A DNA stretch of 64,000 nucleotides from Diprion similis (lineage: Eukaryota > Arthropoda > Insecta > Hymenoptera > Diprionidae): contig NC_060107.1 of assembly GCF_021155765.1 (NCBI RefSeq), positions 1,656,501-1,720,500 on the forward strand, in the 5' to 3' direction. Under the pieces are notes generated by a model, which saw nothing but the letters and a program-made list of their open reading frames with translations, was not told where the DNA came from and ran no database searches. The position numbers were made by a program, and so were the translations under genes. Positions 39,794-52,976 of this stretch are shown one piece after another. Each line of letters opens with the position of its first letter. Positions within the stretch are counted from its first letter, which is position 1.

Positions 39794-41659
39794 GGCGTTT
39801 TTCGTACGCCTTAGTAGCACCGGCGATGCTTCGCTCTCTTTCTCGCTTGGCTCGCTTCTCGCGCGTCTCGCTCGACGAATATACAGTTTATTATTTCAGA
39901 GACCAGCGAACGAACGAACCCCTTCTGCCTTTCCCCGATCTCCGGGTTTAAGGGACGACGACGCCGCTGCAGCCATCCTCCTCCTCTTCATCCTCCTCCT
40001 CCTCCTCTTCCTCCTCCTCCTCGCGGTCGGGTTGAGATAAGACAGTCTTCCGAGTTTCAAACTTCTTCGGCATTCGAGCTTTTGCTACATGGATTCGGCG
40101 GCATATGTATACATATATGTATAAAATATCAGCTCGCAACTACCCAACGCTTCATCACGCACCAAACGCTTCACCAGAGCATAGCTATTTTCGCCTCTTT
40201 ATACACCGATATGTAGATATGTTACATGCATGCATACCAGTTTACAGAAAGGCGCGCAGGGATTCTATAAAATATAACGAAACTGCACCTTGTTTCACTA
40301 TACTGTTATACCGATATATAGGTTTCTCTCATGGTATTTTCTTCAACCGCTTGATTCGATCCTATGTCATTTTATTTATCACTCGCAAACATACATCGAT
40401 ATGTTTTATTGGTCGATCAAACCTGTATATGTATGTTAAAAAATCTGTTGAAACAAAACCGTGACAAGACAAAGGCTTTGAGAAGGTAAAGTTTCACATA
40501 AGCTAATCCACTCCGCGTCTTATATATATACTACAAGTGAAAAAGTCTCTGTGTAAAACGTTAAAAAAAAAAAAGAACCCGAGTTATATTACCAGCATCG
40601 TACAAATCACGTTATTCTGTAAATTGTTTTATTTTTTTCCATTCACAAACTCACATCAGTTGTGTAACATGAATTTATTCGTAAATAAATTCTTCACTAA
40701 TCGTCTGACTATTTTTCTTTTTCTGTTTCTTTTTCCGGTCAAATGACGAGCTCGAGATAAAAAAAAAAAAAAATTCATCTTTCAAAGACGATTTTTATAA
40801 ATGAGCTTATATTTATGATTACAATGCACTCGAACTGTTTTTCGTTACAGAATCGCGGGGGGCTGAATGATTTTTTTATGTTTGAAAAAAAAGAGAGATA
40901 ACAATTTGATAAGGTTTTTTACTGAAATTTGTTGTTTTAAAACTTACCTCCGTATATAATCGCAAGAACTTTCTTCCAGTCAGATTTAACACGGTTAGCC
41001 AATTCAGTTGCAATTCTTGAACATTTTTTTTGCCCGGTTTTCGTTTAGACACACTTTTGATCCGATTGCAATACATCCCGTGCACTTTTGATATGACGTC
41101 ATCATAGTTTTTGTAGGAATTACGATCGCTGGTGTAACGCTTATATATACTTATCCTATATATGTATAATACATAGAAAGTTCGATCAAATCCATCGATA
41201 ATTCAAACGTATATAGAGATTTTTAGGTGGAGGGTAAGGATACAGGAATATTCGAGTTTTTGAAGAAGTGAAAATTTTAAAAAGTAGACAATTTCGTGGT
41301 ATCAAGAAGTAAAAGAATAAAAAGGTCAGAAAACAGAATGCCAAAATCTGGAATCATCAGAATTTGTTGCAATAATGTATAGAATTGCATGTAAACAGAT
41401 TCAAGATTCTACCGTTCCACGTTTTTTTTTTTTTTGTTGGTTTTTTACCATTCTACTTACCGAAACAATTTCTGTATTTTCAGTTTTCTGTATTTGATGT
41501 ATTTGATCATGATGATTCTTCGAATTAGATTTTCGCCTCTCAGCAAATTAAGAATGACCAAAAATAATCGATTATTTTTTCTTACAATGGATTTCAGCTC
41601 TTCATTCCCACAAATTTCCCCAATACAATATCAATTTATGTGATTAAAGTATCAATTAT

Positions 41660-41945
41660 TATCATTATCCTATTTACCAAGTGCCAATTTCATATAACAA
41701 GCGAAAGATAAACGAATACTTTTACCTGAAATTCAAAGATATTTCGAATGAAATTATAAATTATCAACAAAAAATCTCTGTTATTAAGACTCCGTACTTA
41801 AATTTGCGAAATTTTGGTTTGATATGCACCCCCCCCCCCCCCCCCCAATACCAAATAACAGATTAATCGATTAATTTTTACCGATTCAATTGAATCGTGT
41901 TCGATTATTTTTTCGGACTCGTTTAAACGATGCATCGATTATTTT
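41660..41945 (-). repeat. dispersed repeat, copy A (inverted relative to 46735-46985)
   Basis: Reading the minus strand gives CGAGTCC, AATAATCGAA, GAATCGGTAAAAATTAATCG and, further on, AACCAAAATTTC and a TTTTTTGTTGAT block, all in the same order as in copy B on the plus strand. A C homopolymer sits inside this copy. No terminal repeats were defined. Confidence 0.6.
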
Positions 41946-42125
41946 TACCTCAGCGGCCGTCCCTGAATTTTCTATTTTTTTTTTCTCGTTATTTTATTTA
42001 ACCCCATCCGGTATTTTTTCACCGCTTAGTAAGTAATCGTTCGTGCAATTATATAGAAACGGATTTATATCATACCTATTAGGATCATCCGTGGTCAGAA
42101 CGGTTTTTCACAGCGCGGAGGGTCC

Positions 42126-42126
<1 letters not shown>

Positions 42127-42156
<30 letters not shown>
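42127..42156. repeat. (CAG)10 triplet repeat
   Basis: Ten CAG units followed by a G/A-rich stretch. The poly-Gln reading frame is not supported as a gene. Confidence 0.85.
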
Positions 42157-42157
<1 letters not shown>

Positions 42158-42687
42158 TTGACTTAAACGGGGAGAAGGATGAGGGGGAGGGAGGGAGACG
42201 GGGAGGGGGGAGACTAATTTACGAGCAACACTCGAGCCTTTGAAGTGGTTGAGTGATCACTTCTCCAGTGATGCTTCGCAAGTTTCGCTCGTCTTTCGAT
42301 GGGTACATGTATGTATGTATATACTATATATATATGTATATATATTATATATATATATATATGTCTTGTATAGGTGTACATATATATACAATATAATATC
42401 AGTTAATTAAAAAATTATTCTTATAGGTATAGATTGTTATAAGATAAAATTTTTCGAGGAAAGAAGATGAATTCATTGAGAAAAGAGTTTACCTACTTAG
42501 TGTTAGTTGACGATCGTATATAAACGTATGTATTTCGATATGGCGAAATAAATGTTTTGTTATTATTTGTTAACAGAATTTTATTTGAGTGAAGTAAAGT
42601 TTTTAATTGTTGACAAATGATGTTCTGGTTCTGATACTAAAATTTTGTAATAATAAGGAAATATTTAGTTCGATATATTCAAATATA

Positions 42688-43017
42688 GGGGGAGGCTTAG
42701 GGCAAAGTGGACCCCTTAAGAAAATAATACCTGAAATCAGAATAAAATGTTTTTTTTTATTCATATGAATAATTATGTTTAATTATTGTCTAACTTTCTC
42801 GAGAGAATGTAATCATAAATTTAAGTTTAGAAATCTTTTTTACTTAAACGAGATGAGAGTAAAGCACGACTTTATTTTTGAATAATTAATATTTAATTTA
42901 AAGTTCAGATTCTTGATTTTATCACTTGTTATTCAAACAATTTAAGGGGGCCCATTTTGCCCCCAAATTTTTTGACATATCAAAAATTTTAAGGTACACA
43001 CTTTGCCCCACTCTCCC
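42688..43017. mobile_element. 330-bp MITE, GGGGCAAAGTG termini
   Basis: Left end GGGGGAGGCTTAGGGCAAAG; reverse complement of the right end GGGAGAGTGGGGCAAAGTG. ATA flanks both sides. AT-rich non-coding centre. Confidence 0.8.
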
Positions 43018-43915
43018 ATACATACCTATAATTTATACTTTTGTCAACGCTAAATAAACTCTTATATCTCAACGAAGTGACGAAGAATTTGATCGTTTTT
43101 AAATTATTTTAGAAACAATATACAACATTTTATCACATTATATATCCGTATATATAAACATTGAATAATATTACATAACGTCACAGTTTGTGATCTGTAA
43201 TTCAAACCGAAGTCACACATTCATATCTACCGTTCAGAATTTCAGATCCAATTTAAGGCATACTTCCAGTTTCTCTCATATTTTTTTCTCGATCTCAGGC
43301 TGAATTTATCCCGAACCTGCAGAACCGCGGCGGAGTGCCTAGGCATGTTCCTTACTCAAGTGTTCAAAGTCCTATACATCTATATAGCCTCGAATTCGAT
43401 ATATTATCGTTTCATTTATATATTCAAATACGTATCTAAACATATCCTACAAATATTAAAAAGTAAAAAAATCAGCTGCTGCGCAATTTTTATTACAGCA
43501 CGGTGTGAATTGTTTTTTATTTTTATTTTCAGGCAATAGGATCGAATATAAATGAATTAATTTTATATTACGGGAAAATTATTTGTACATACATACATAT
43601 ATAAATTATAAGTTTCAAATCTTAATCGGAAGATATTATATCGCGGTAGTTTCTTCGCAGCTTATTGCTCTACTCGATGTTAAGGTGATGCAGAAATTTT
43701 CTTTGAATTCCTTTCTTTTTTTGGTTTTTGTTTTTGTTTTTTCTTTTTTGTTTTTTTTTCTCAACGAAACGCGGTTCACGACACGCGCACGCGAGTATCT
43801 CCCACTCGTGATTCTCTCGACATTTTTTTCTCATACAATACTTGAAAGAACACTCGTGTTCGACTAGCGTTGGGTTTAAGTGGACGATGCTATACGCTTT
43901 TCTTATACCTATACC

Positions 43916-43955
<40 letters not shown>

Positions 43956-44879
43956 ATATACGTATATGTACGTGTGTATTATATATATACGTGAGGTTTC
44001 ATTTTTCATGTACTTCTTTGACCATTTTTTAATTTTTTTTTTTCTCTTTTTTACACTTTATGTAAAATTATAATATCTTACATGCATATAATATTATACA
44101 ATAATTTATATTTATCTAGAATTTAGATAAAAGAATATAAATTGTTAAGGGGACGAGAAAAAAAAGGGTTTTTCTCAAGAATTTTTTTTTATAAGTTTTC
44201 ACTGTAAATATCGATACAAGCTTTGTTAGGCTTAATAAATACACTCTCGAATTACATGGAATTTTTTTTTTTTTTTTATTGATTTTAATCACTTTTTATG
44301 TATGTAACGTGAAAATCTTTGTTAAAAATTATATTGAAAAAAGATAGGTCTACGCCGTTGATGATTTTTCGGAGATGATCAAATTAGAATCACAATATCG
44401 AACGGTTTTAGACTCAGCATGTTAATGGTCTTGGAATGAATCATACGTTTTTGAAATTTCGATTTTAACTGTATTTCTTTTTGAAAAAAAAAAAAAAACG
44501 GCAAAAAAATCGGTCCTTTTCAACTTTTTCGAAAATGGCAGCCATTCTGTTAATTTTGCAAATATCAAAAATCGTATGATTCATTCCAAGGCCAAATTCA
44601 CATGCTGAATCTAAAACCGTTCGATTTTTTGATATCAGGTTAACCACCTTACCTCTTTCTTCAGACTGATTTTCAACTACGATTTTCGTGTATAAAAAGT
44701 GATGAAAATCGATAAAAAAAAAAAATTTTCCATGTAATTCGACAATGTATTTATTAAGCCTAACAAAGCCTTTATCAATATTTACCGTTAAAACTTGATA
44801 AAAAAAATAAATATGTATAACGATGATGCAGACGGCGATCGAGTTGATATTGATAAAGAGTAAATTTCTTCTCATGTTC

Positions 44880-44916
<37 letters not shown>

Positions 44917-45471
44917 TCACATTGTTGTACGTAGGTATACGTAGAGATGATATTTTACGTTAAAAGAGCACACATATCGGAATTCTTATGGTAAAATTCT
45001 GAAATTAAACGACTAGGCGTCTCAGCGAGGAAGACGCTGTCATCGGTGGCTGGGAGTAGCTCGGCTTGCACGTCGTCGAGAAAGTTTCGAGACGCGTTAT
45101 TTCACACGGTGTCTCGGTTAAGGAACGGGAATCTCGATTGTCCACCGGATAGAAAACACTTTTATATTATATGTATATATATATATATACAGATACGCAA
45201 CGCAACATATTCCTTTCTTAAAAATACTTTTATCAAAAAAACGATAAAAAAAAAAAAAAAAAAAAAAACAACAACAACAAAAAAAAAAGAGAATTTTAAA
45301 GTGATTCAAAAAATAAGAAAAATTCGAACGTCAAATTCCGAAACGATGACTAAGCATGTCTGGAAGGAATTTGGAAAAGAGACGGTTGTACGATACGTAA
45401 TTTAAAAATCTTCGATATACCGCGAAGAGGAATTAAAGAAATTTAATTTTAGTGTAGTTGCGAAATCTTTC
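43018..45471. other. AT-rich intergenic DNA around a fold-back element
   Basis: No gene was recognised. It contains a (TA)n tract near 43917-43949, the fold-back at 44176-44812, a T tract at 44882-44915 and an A tract near 45246-45267. Confidence 0.6.
44176..44812. mobile_element. long fold-back element
   Basis: The outer arms at about 44176-44310 and 44690-44812 are inverted copies sharing GTTAGGCTTAATAAATACA and GAATTACATGGAA. Inner arms near 44390-44455 and 44560-44640 share GGAATGAATCATACG and AAACCGTTCGAT. This leaves a short loop. Termini and target duplication were not resolved. No coding capacity. Confidence 0.7.
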
Positions 45472-46270
45472 GGGCATTCCACGCCAAATCGATCCAAATT
45501 TTACTCTTGTATTCTCAGATTTGGCGTGTAATTTTTTGTATGATTGTTCTCACTTTCCAAGGTACTCGGTTTTATTTTCTCTCTTTTGTTTTGACTCAAT
45601 TTGAATTTTTTCAAATTTTTTTAAACGATATTATCGACCGACCAAAATTAAAAATTTGAAATATTCTGGAAAATCCTGCGTCAAATATCAAAAATTTTTA
45701 GCTTGGACCCGGAGTGGGCCGATTTTTTCTTCTTACTTTTTCCGAAAATAAAAAGTTTAAAAAATTAGAAGCGAAAGTCACTTTACTATGGATGGTTGCT
45801 GAAAGATTTTTATACGTCGTATCGGATTTTTGAAAAAAAAATTTCAGATCTTTTTGGAACTATTTTACGATTTCGATTTTTTTTTTTTATCGGTAGAATG
45901 AAGAGGAAAAAGAATATATTGCGAAAAATCTGAAAAAAAATTCAAAAATCCAATTTGACATATAAAAATGTTTCAGCCACCATCCATAGTAAAATGACTA
46001 ACTTCTATTTTGGGAACGATTTTTTTTTGGAAAAAGCTCTAAAACAGAAGCTTAAAAATTTTGGAAACCGCCGTAGGTTTTTTCAGAATTTTTTCAAATT
46101 TTAAATTTTGGTCAGTCCATAAAATCATATCTAAAAATTGTAAAAAATTCAAATTGAGTCGAAAAAAAAACTGAGTACTTTTCAAAGTGAGAACAATCGT
46201 AGAAAAAATCGCGCGCCAAATCTGAGAGGTCAAAAGGGTAAAACCCAGGTCAAATTGGCGTGGAATGCCC
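45472..46270. mobile_element. 799-bp fold-back MITE, ATTCCACGCCAA family
   Basis: The ends are a perfect 16-base inverted repeat: GGGCATTCCACGCCAA and TTGGCGTGGAATGCCC. Inner arms pair CTTTACTATGGATGG (about 45781) with CCATCCATAGTAAAATG (about 45983). The whole element is essentially one hairpin. Non-coding. Confidence 0.85.
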
Positions 46271-46734
46271 TATATATATATACACGAAATACAGTAAAGT
46301 GTTTATTTCCTCTTTTCATGTTATAGAAAAGACGTTTTTAAAATATTAAAAAAGTTCAAAAAAACAAGGCTGAGTTTGCTCGGTCGGTAAAAGTAGGATC
46401 ACTACGTGACCTTAATAATTGTATGAATAGATCCGCGGAAAATTTTTTCGTTTTACGTCATATCTATTAGACAAACAAAAATTCCTTCTTATGACTAAAT
46501 TATATTATTAAAACTATACTTATAATCTTGTTATAATATTGTTTCATTTCTATTTACGTGAATGAACTAATTCCTTATTCGGACGTTATTGTACAGCCGT
46601 GATTATGATGAATTACGGTTTGCGGTCAGTGCACATGGTCTGATCCTACGACAGTATACACATGTTGTCAAAATCCTCGTATTATAATGTCATATTTAAA
46701 TATATAGTTTGACCGTAAACCGCAAACGCAGTCG

Positions 46735-46985
46735 ATTCGTCGATTAATCGAGTCCAAAAAATAATCGAATACGACTCGATCGAATCGGTAAAAATTAATC
46801 GATTAATCGATTGTTTCGCATTTTTTGAGACGGTGCGTTTAAAACCAAAATTTCATAAATTTCAGTTCGTACTCTTAATGGCGGACAAGTTTTTTGTTGA
46901 TTTATAGTTTGATTGGAAATATTTTTCAACTTCAGGCGAAAATGTTCATTTGTTTTTCACTTATTATATCAACAGTGATTATAAT
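46735..46985 (+). repeat. dispersed repeat, copy B
   Basis: Matches the reverse complement of 41660-41945 over about 250 bases. Shared blocks include GGTAAAAATTAATCGATTAA and AACCAAAATTTCA. Divergence is moderate. Confidence 0.6.
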
Positions 46986-47037
46986 AATCGATACTTTAAT
47001 CAGGTGAATTAATATTGTATTGAGTCGTTCGTGGAAG

Positions 47038-47040
<3 letters not shown>

Positions 47041-47074
<34 letters not shown>
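47041..47074. repeat. poly(A) tract of 34 bases
   Basis: It follows copy B of the dispersed repeat by about 60 bases. This might be a retroposon tail, but no body was recognised. Confidence 0.85.
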
Positions 47075-47076
<2 letters not shown>

Positions 47077-47665
47077 AATTCTTGGCAATTCTTAAATTAT
47101 TTAATTCATACATCAGTTGTGATCGTGATTTGGGGTTGAATAATCTGTTCGTTTTCTCCTTATCGATCTAATTTCAAATTTTCCTCTTTCTTTTCTTCGC
47201 ATTTGCAGAATATGCAAATCCATTCCTCGCAAATACGACGCGTACAAAATCTTGCAATTCATGCTATGCGAGATGACTACATCATTTCATATAATATTGT
47301 CTTTTCTGCGGAGACTGAGTGAAACTGTTGTATTACGCTTGCATGGAAAAGAAACCGCGAATGTAGAAAAACTTCGAAGAATAAAAATTTATCGGTAACG
47401 GTATTAACGAGATATTTCAGCAATTTCCTCCTCGAGAAGATAAAGGAAAAAAAAGAGAAAGGCAAAAGAAATGTGCTACGCCTGCTTGTGCTGCATATAA
47501 GGTTCGAAAACTACAGATTCACGATATTATTATTATTATCATTAATATTATTATCATCCGCGATCCTTTCGCCAAATAATTTGAGTAACTTTTTTTTTTC
47601 CCTATCGTCTGTCGGACAAAGTTTTTTCGATTCTGTTACATATATAAATGTATATATATATACTA

Positions 47666-48288
47666 GGGTGGCCCAAAAAAACCAACTGATTTTTTTCTTT
47701 TGAGTTTCGTGTGACAAAATGTTAATTTTTGATGTTTTAAGAGCCCACTCCAAAGGACAGTTAAAAAAAAAAAAATTTAAGAGGTCGTTTCACATTTTTT
47801 AAAACATCAGAAATCGTCAAAAATCGATTTTTTTCAATTTTTTTCAATTTTTTTTCTCGTTACGGTATAATTTTATAGACAAAAAAAAATAAGTATCCGA
47901 AAGTTTCAGTTTAAAATTTGAATTTTGAAAGGTCGCTCATAATTTTTTTTCAATTTTTTTGGTGCATTTCTTTAGATCTTTTCGAGCGACCTATTAATAT
48001 TCATATTAAAATTTCATAAATTTTTTTTCTTCAATTTAGTAAGAAAGAATCGATAACAATGCACCACGACATGAATTAAAAATGAAACAAAATACTGAAA
48101 ATATAATTTTTTTAATTTAATTTTTTGACGATTTTTGACGTTTTAAAAAATTTGGAGCAATCTCTTAAAATTTTTTTTTGAGCTGTCCTTTGGAGTGGGC
48201 TCTTAAAACATGAAAAACTAACATTTTGTCACACGAGACTCAAAAACACGAGAGAAAAAAAAAAATAGCCGGTTTTTTTGCACCACCC
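47666..48288. mobile_element. 623-bp fold-back MITE, GGGTGGCSC family, full length
   Basis: Terminal inverted repeats GGGTGGCCCAAAAAAACC and GGTTTTTTTGCACCACCC, flanked by TA on both sides (47664-47665 and 48289-48290), as for Tc1/mariner-type targets. The arms pair TTTTGATGTTTTAAGAGCCC with its inverse near 48190-48215. It matches 10224-10817 along its length, so the family is multicopy. Confidence 0.9.
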
Positions 48289-48973
48289 TAATGTATACGC
48301 ATTATTAACTATTAATTCTAAAAATCAGAAAACAAAGAAAAATTGTATATTCTTTATTCGCGCAGTAACGCAATTTTTGGTCATCGAAAGGAAAAGGGTT
48401 TCTATTTTAAAGGAATAGCGCAACAGATCGTCGAATCGCTCGTTTCAAATTATGTACCTACTAAGTGCAAATTTAAGTGGTGTTAATAATATTTATATAT
48501 TTGTTCACACGTGTGCGGTTCTGGACGAGTGTAGGTATGCGCCTATACATATAACGTTTTATAACTCGATGCTGCAACATGTTGCACGTTTTGTCGTGTT
48601 TTAGGATTTTTTTTTGTGTTTGCGTTTTTTCTTTCTTTCTTTTTTTTCTCAGTTTTGTTTTTCCTCCTTTATCCTTACGGTCCACAGTTGCGTTTCTCCT
48701 TGTACTCTTTTATCTCCCTGTAAGGCTCGTGTCTAGTTTCTTTGTTTTCTCAAAAACCTTACCCTGCAGAACTTTTATGACAGTCTTTTGGGTGCAATCT
48801 GCACTATACGCAGTACCAACGTAAACAACTTCCGCTCAGGATATAAAATAGTTTCACTTTTTTCGCCCATGCTAACTGCAGCCATCGCTTTATACGTTGC
48901 ATTATATGTACGAGTATTTGTCCAGGGTTGTATTATACATATAGACTATAAGGAATGCTATATATATATATTA

Positions 48974-49740
48974 AGGTGGGCTAAAAATAAAAAAATTAAT
49001 ATTTTTTTTTTTCCATTCGTCACACGTGAAATTATCGTTCAAGATCAAGAACAAAAAAATTCTGTCAAAGTTTGAGCTCTTAATATTAATGTTTTTGTAC
49101 TTTTCGTTTAAATAACACGGAAGAATGTTTTTTTTTTTTTTTTTTTTTCTTTCAATCTATTTTGGAAATTTATTACTCAACAACGGATTGGGATTATCGC
49201 AAAGTGCAATACGCATTATTGTAGTAAATTGAAAGATCTATGAAAAAGGAGAAACATGCGATTTGGTATAAAAAATGTAAATTTTCTTACAATATTTTAC
49301 GTTAAAAACTTATTTCTTGTAAAGTAATCGAAAATTTTGGGGAAAATTTCGATTTTTCAGTGAAGAAGTTGATACAAATTTTTTTTAATATCATATTCTT
49401 TTCATTTTTCAACCATTATTTCATTGTGGGAATAAAAAAATATCGTGAAATTTCACATAACTAACTAACTTTTTTAATCTTCAATAACTTTTGAACCGGT
49501 AGATTTACCAAAAAATCGCAAGATACCTTTTTTGTAGATCGTTCAATTTCCCGTAAAAATATAAACTGTTCTTTACGATACGCCAATCCATTTGTCGAGT
49601 AATCAAATTGCAAACTAAAAACAAAAATATCGTTCTAGTTTCTACAAAAGCATACTTTATCCAATAAAACTATTTCTTTGTATAATTGCTACGCGAGGTA
49701 GATATAAAAATTCGAAATCTAGAAACCAAAAACAAAAATT
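48974..49740. mobile_element. fold-back element with AAGGTGGGCT left end
   Basis: The left terminus AAGGTGGGCTAAAAATAAAA resembles the GGGTGG families. Large inverted arms (about 49165-49270 and 49505-49620) share GGATTGG, ATTGAA and GATCTA blocks and TGCGATTTGGTA-type ends. The right terminal repeat is degraded, so the right boundary is approximate. Confidence 0.55.
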
Positions 49741-50699
49741 CCTGTCGACCGGTGTTCCAACTATTCATCAACGTAAAAAAGACAACATCAAACGTTATAA
49801 GTAATAATTAAAGATTTTTTTTATCATTCGAAGTATAGAATAAAAATTCATTTATTTCAGCATAAAGTCAATAAAAATAAAAATAAAAATAAGAAAAATT
49901 CTATCGATATTTCGGTTGACTATGCTAAACTATCGTACAAAATAATTATATTACAAAAACAATAACCGAAAAAATCGCAAGAAACAAAAAAAATACAAAC
50001 CAATGACACAGAAATCAAAATGATTGTTTTAAATTGCGTATATAAAAGACGCGTTTTTTAAATCACGAATGATTAATTATCAATCGGAGAAATGTGATAA
50101 AATTTTCGCGCCATTTCCCCATCATTTCATCGTATTCACTCACATATTCACACATATTCATTCCGCTTTCCGGGATAATAATGATTTGAGCACGGAGCGA
50201 ACCTTTTTTTTCTATCTAGGTCGCGCGTTCTTCCCCGGATGCATTAACGCATGCTACATATATGGGGATACCCCGACGATGACGAAGATGACGGATAGTT
50301 TTTGACCGACCGCAAAACACGATTAGAGGACCGTCAAGAGTCACGTAGGTGCCAACTATTCCACGTTCTTGACACATATTTTATTTTCATTTTTTATAAT
50401 CCTCGGTTATTATACTCTCGCGAACGTTTAGCCGCAGGATTTCCATACGGTTAACCGCATTCGCGTTTCTCGTGTCTACTTTGACGCGTGATCAATTGTT
50501 GTTGTTGTTGTTGTTGTTATTATTATTATTACTCGTCATCGTCGTCATCCCTGTAATTTATTAATTTTATGGTCCATCGCGATCAAGAGTCGGTAATTAA
50601 TTACCGATTTACATTTACACTTATTGTTAGCACTTTTTTCTCTTTTTTTGCTTTTCTTTTTTTTTTTTTTTTTTTTTTGGCTGTTTATCATTAAAATTA

Positions 50700-51570
50700 A
50701 TTGATTTTTTTTTTCTCAACTTTTTAACAAATTTACCGAAAATTTTTAGGAAAACTTTAAAGAAAAATAAGTTTTTTTTTTTTTCAAAATTATCCCTCCC
50801 TGTAAAAAATGGTATAACAAAAAAAAAAAATTTTATGACGATTTCGTTTCTTTTTTTTTTTTTTTTTTTTTTCAGTCAAAGAACCTATTTTCACCAGGAT
50901 GTAGTAAATTGGCTCTAAACAGCCTGAGTGGATGAATAAGATATATTTAAAAGAATGAAACGAATAGAAAATGAACAAAAATTTTCTTGAACCAATTTTT
51001 TTCGGTCGTCCATTGGTGCCACAGACGTATCGTCTCACGTTGGCTTAAAAAATAAGTAAATACATCAAATTTACGATAATTTGTCAAAAAATGGAGAAAA
51101 ATTATTTTGCCCAAATTTTTTTTCAGAGGATCGTACGCCTCATCCTCCTCTATTTTCTATTCTATTCTCGTTCCTTCCAATACGATGCGAATAATTATAG
51201 AGGGGAGGGTGGACCACGACCGCGAGCCCCTAAAAAATTTGGCCAAAAAAAATTTTTCTCCATCTTAACTGCCAAAATTATCGTAAATTTGATATATTTA
51301 CTTATTTATAGGGCAAAAACAAAATTAAATTGGGTCGGAAGAATTTTTTTCATTATTTTTCTTCTTCTTCGTTGTTGTTGTAAATTTATAGTTTTCATCG
51401 TCCGCTTAGGTTCTTTCAGATCAATTTACCATATCCTGGTGAAAATGAACTTTGAGAAAAAAAATAAAAAAAATGAGCATCGAAATTTTTTTTTTTTTTC
51501 TTTTTACAGTTCTTTTCACCAGAGTTTCAGAGTTTTTGTAAAATTTCGGTGAATTCGTTCGAAAAGTAGA
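50700..51570. mobile_element. long fold-back element of about 870 bp
   Basis: Inverted arms share TTTTCACCAGGAT / ATCCTGGTGAAAA (50890 and 51434), GGTTCTTT pairs, and the block ATCAAATTTACGATAAT near 51065 with its inverse near 51280. Termini are not sharply defined. Open frames across it are translations of the arms. Confidence 0.65.
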
Positions 51571-51639
51571 AGAAAAATGAATTAATTTCATGTGTAAAAA
51601 GTCACAAAGAGTAATAACCGGCTCAGGGGAGCCGTCGTA

Positions 51640-52856
51640 CCTCCCCCCTCCCCCCCCCCCCCCCCCCCGACCCCTCGCCCCTGCCCTACATACGTAGGTG
51701 TAACGCGTTGATCCGCGACGCTTGAAAAGCTCGAGGCGTCATCCCTGCTTATTATAGAACTGACAGAGAGAAAGAGAGAGAGAGAAAGAAGGAGCCGCGA
51801 ACCAGGACGTCGAGTCCCATCGCATTGCGTCGTATCGGGTCGCCGCGTCAAGTCGACGTATACATTCGTTGATTTTCCTCACGTACTTTTCTTTTCGATC
51901 GTTTTGTTCTATTTCCTATTCTTTTCATTCTTCTATACTTCGTTGGTTCGTGTTTTTTTTTTTTTTTTTTTTTTCATTTCTTTTTTTTTATCCCCTCACA
52001 CTATTCTCTTATTCGTCATCTTCCTCTTCCTCTTCCTCTTCTTCTTCTTCTTCTTCTTCTTCTTCTTCTCTTCTGTGTTTCTCAGAGGGAAACTAATTAG
52101 AGAGAACCTTTTGTGTGATCAAAAGCAATATGCGGTGATCTAACCACCTCCTTCGCAACTTTGTTGTCGTTGTTGTTGTTTCTATTTTTTCGTTTTTTTT
52201 TTTTTTTTTACCATTTTTTTTAACACTCGTATTATACACATGTACGTAAGGTGTAATTTTTCTTCTATTTCTTCGTCAACTTTGTCCCATTTTTCCGTGC
52301 TGATTCAACGTAATTCGTTTAGTTAGAACGAGAAAAACGAAGAGAACGAGATGAAAGAAACTATTAAAAGTAGGGAAAAAAAAAATAAAAAAAAAAGAAA
52401 AAGCAACAACCACACGTGAATCATCGTAGTACCTAATAATATTTTAATCCTTGAGGATAAACGCGTCGAAAGAGTTTTTTTTTTTTTTTTTTTTTTTTCT
52501 CAGCGAAATTTTCAAGATAAAAAATTAGGAATGAAAAACACTGGCATGAATAAAGAGGATTCTTTTGAAAAGTCTGAATTCTCATATGTTTGTCGATGAA
52601 AATTTTCTCGAATTTCGCGAAGGGTGAACGTGGGTGTAGCGATTTTCTATGTAGGTACATAAATATAACGTAACAAAGATTTAATTAAACAACAATATTC
52701 AATGACATCTATAGGAGAGATAATTAATTTTCACATATATAGTATTTATTTTATATACGGTGATACTTCGGCTTATTCATTATATAGTACTGATCGTTTA
52801 ATTAACAATTAATGGTAAATTATCATATTATGTATAGTAATGATCATGATGATGAT

Positions 52857-52887
<31 letters not shown>

Positions 52888-52916
52888 TTTTATATCTATA
52901 TAAATAATATAAAATA

Positions 52917-52976
<60 letters not shown>

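Larger units (their letters stand above)
38328..42687. other. intergenic DNA upstream of importin-4
   Basis: The first ~250 bases are relatively GC-rich with no TATA box, as expected for a housekeeping promoter. A GGCGTC hexamer array lies near 39760-39795, CTC/TTC triplet runs near 39976-40021, a C tract at about 41829-41847 and (CAG)10 at 42127-42156. A diverged repeat copy lies at 41660-41945. No coding exon was recognised. Confidence 0.6.

Noticed and set aside
42043..42243. Poly-Gln/Gly ORF
   Set aside because: It is made by a (CAG)10 repeat and a G-rich stretch; no flanking protein-like sequence.
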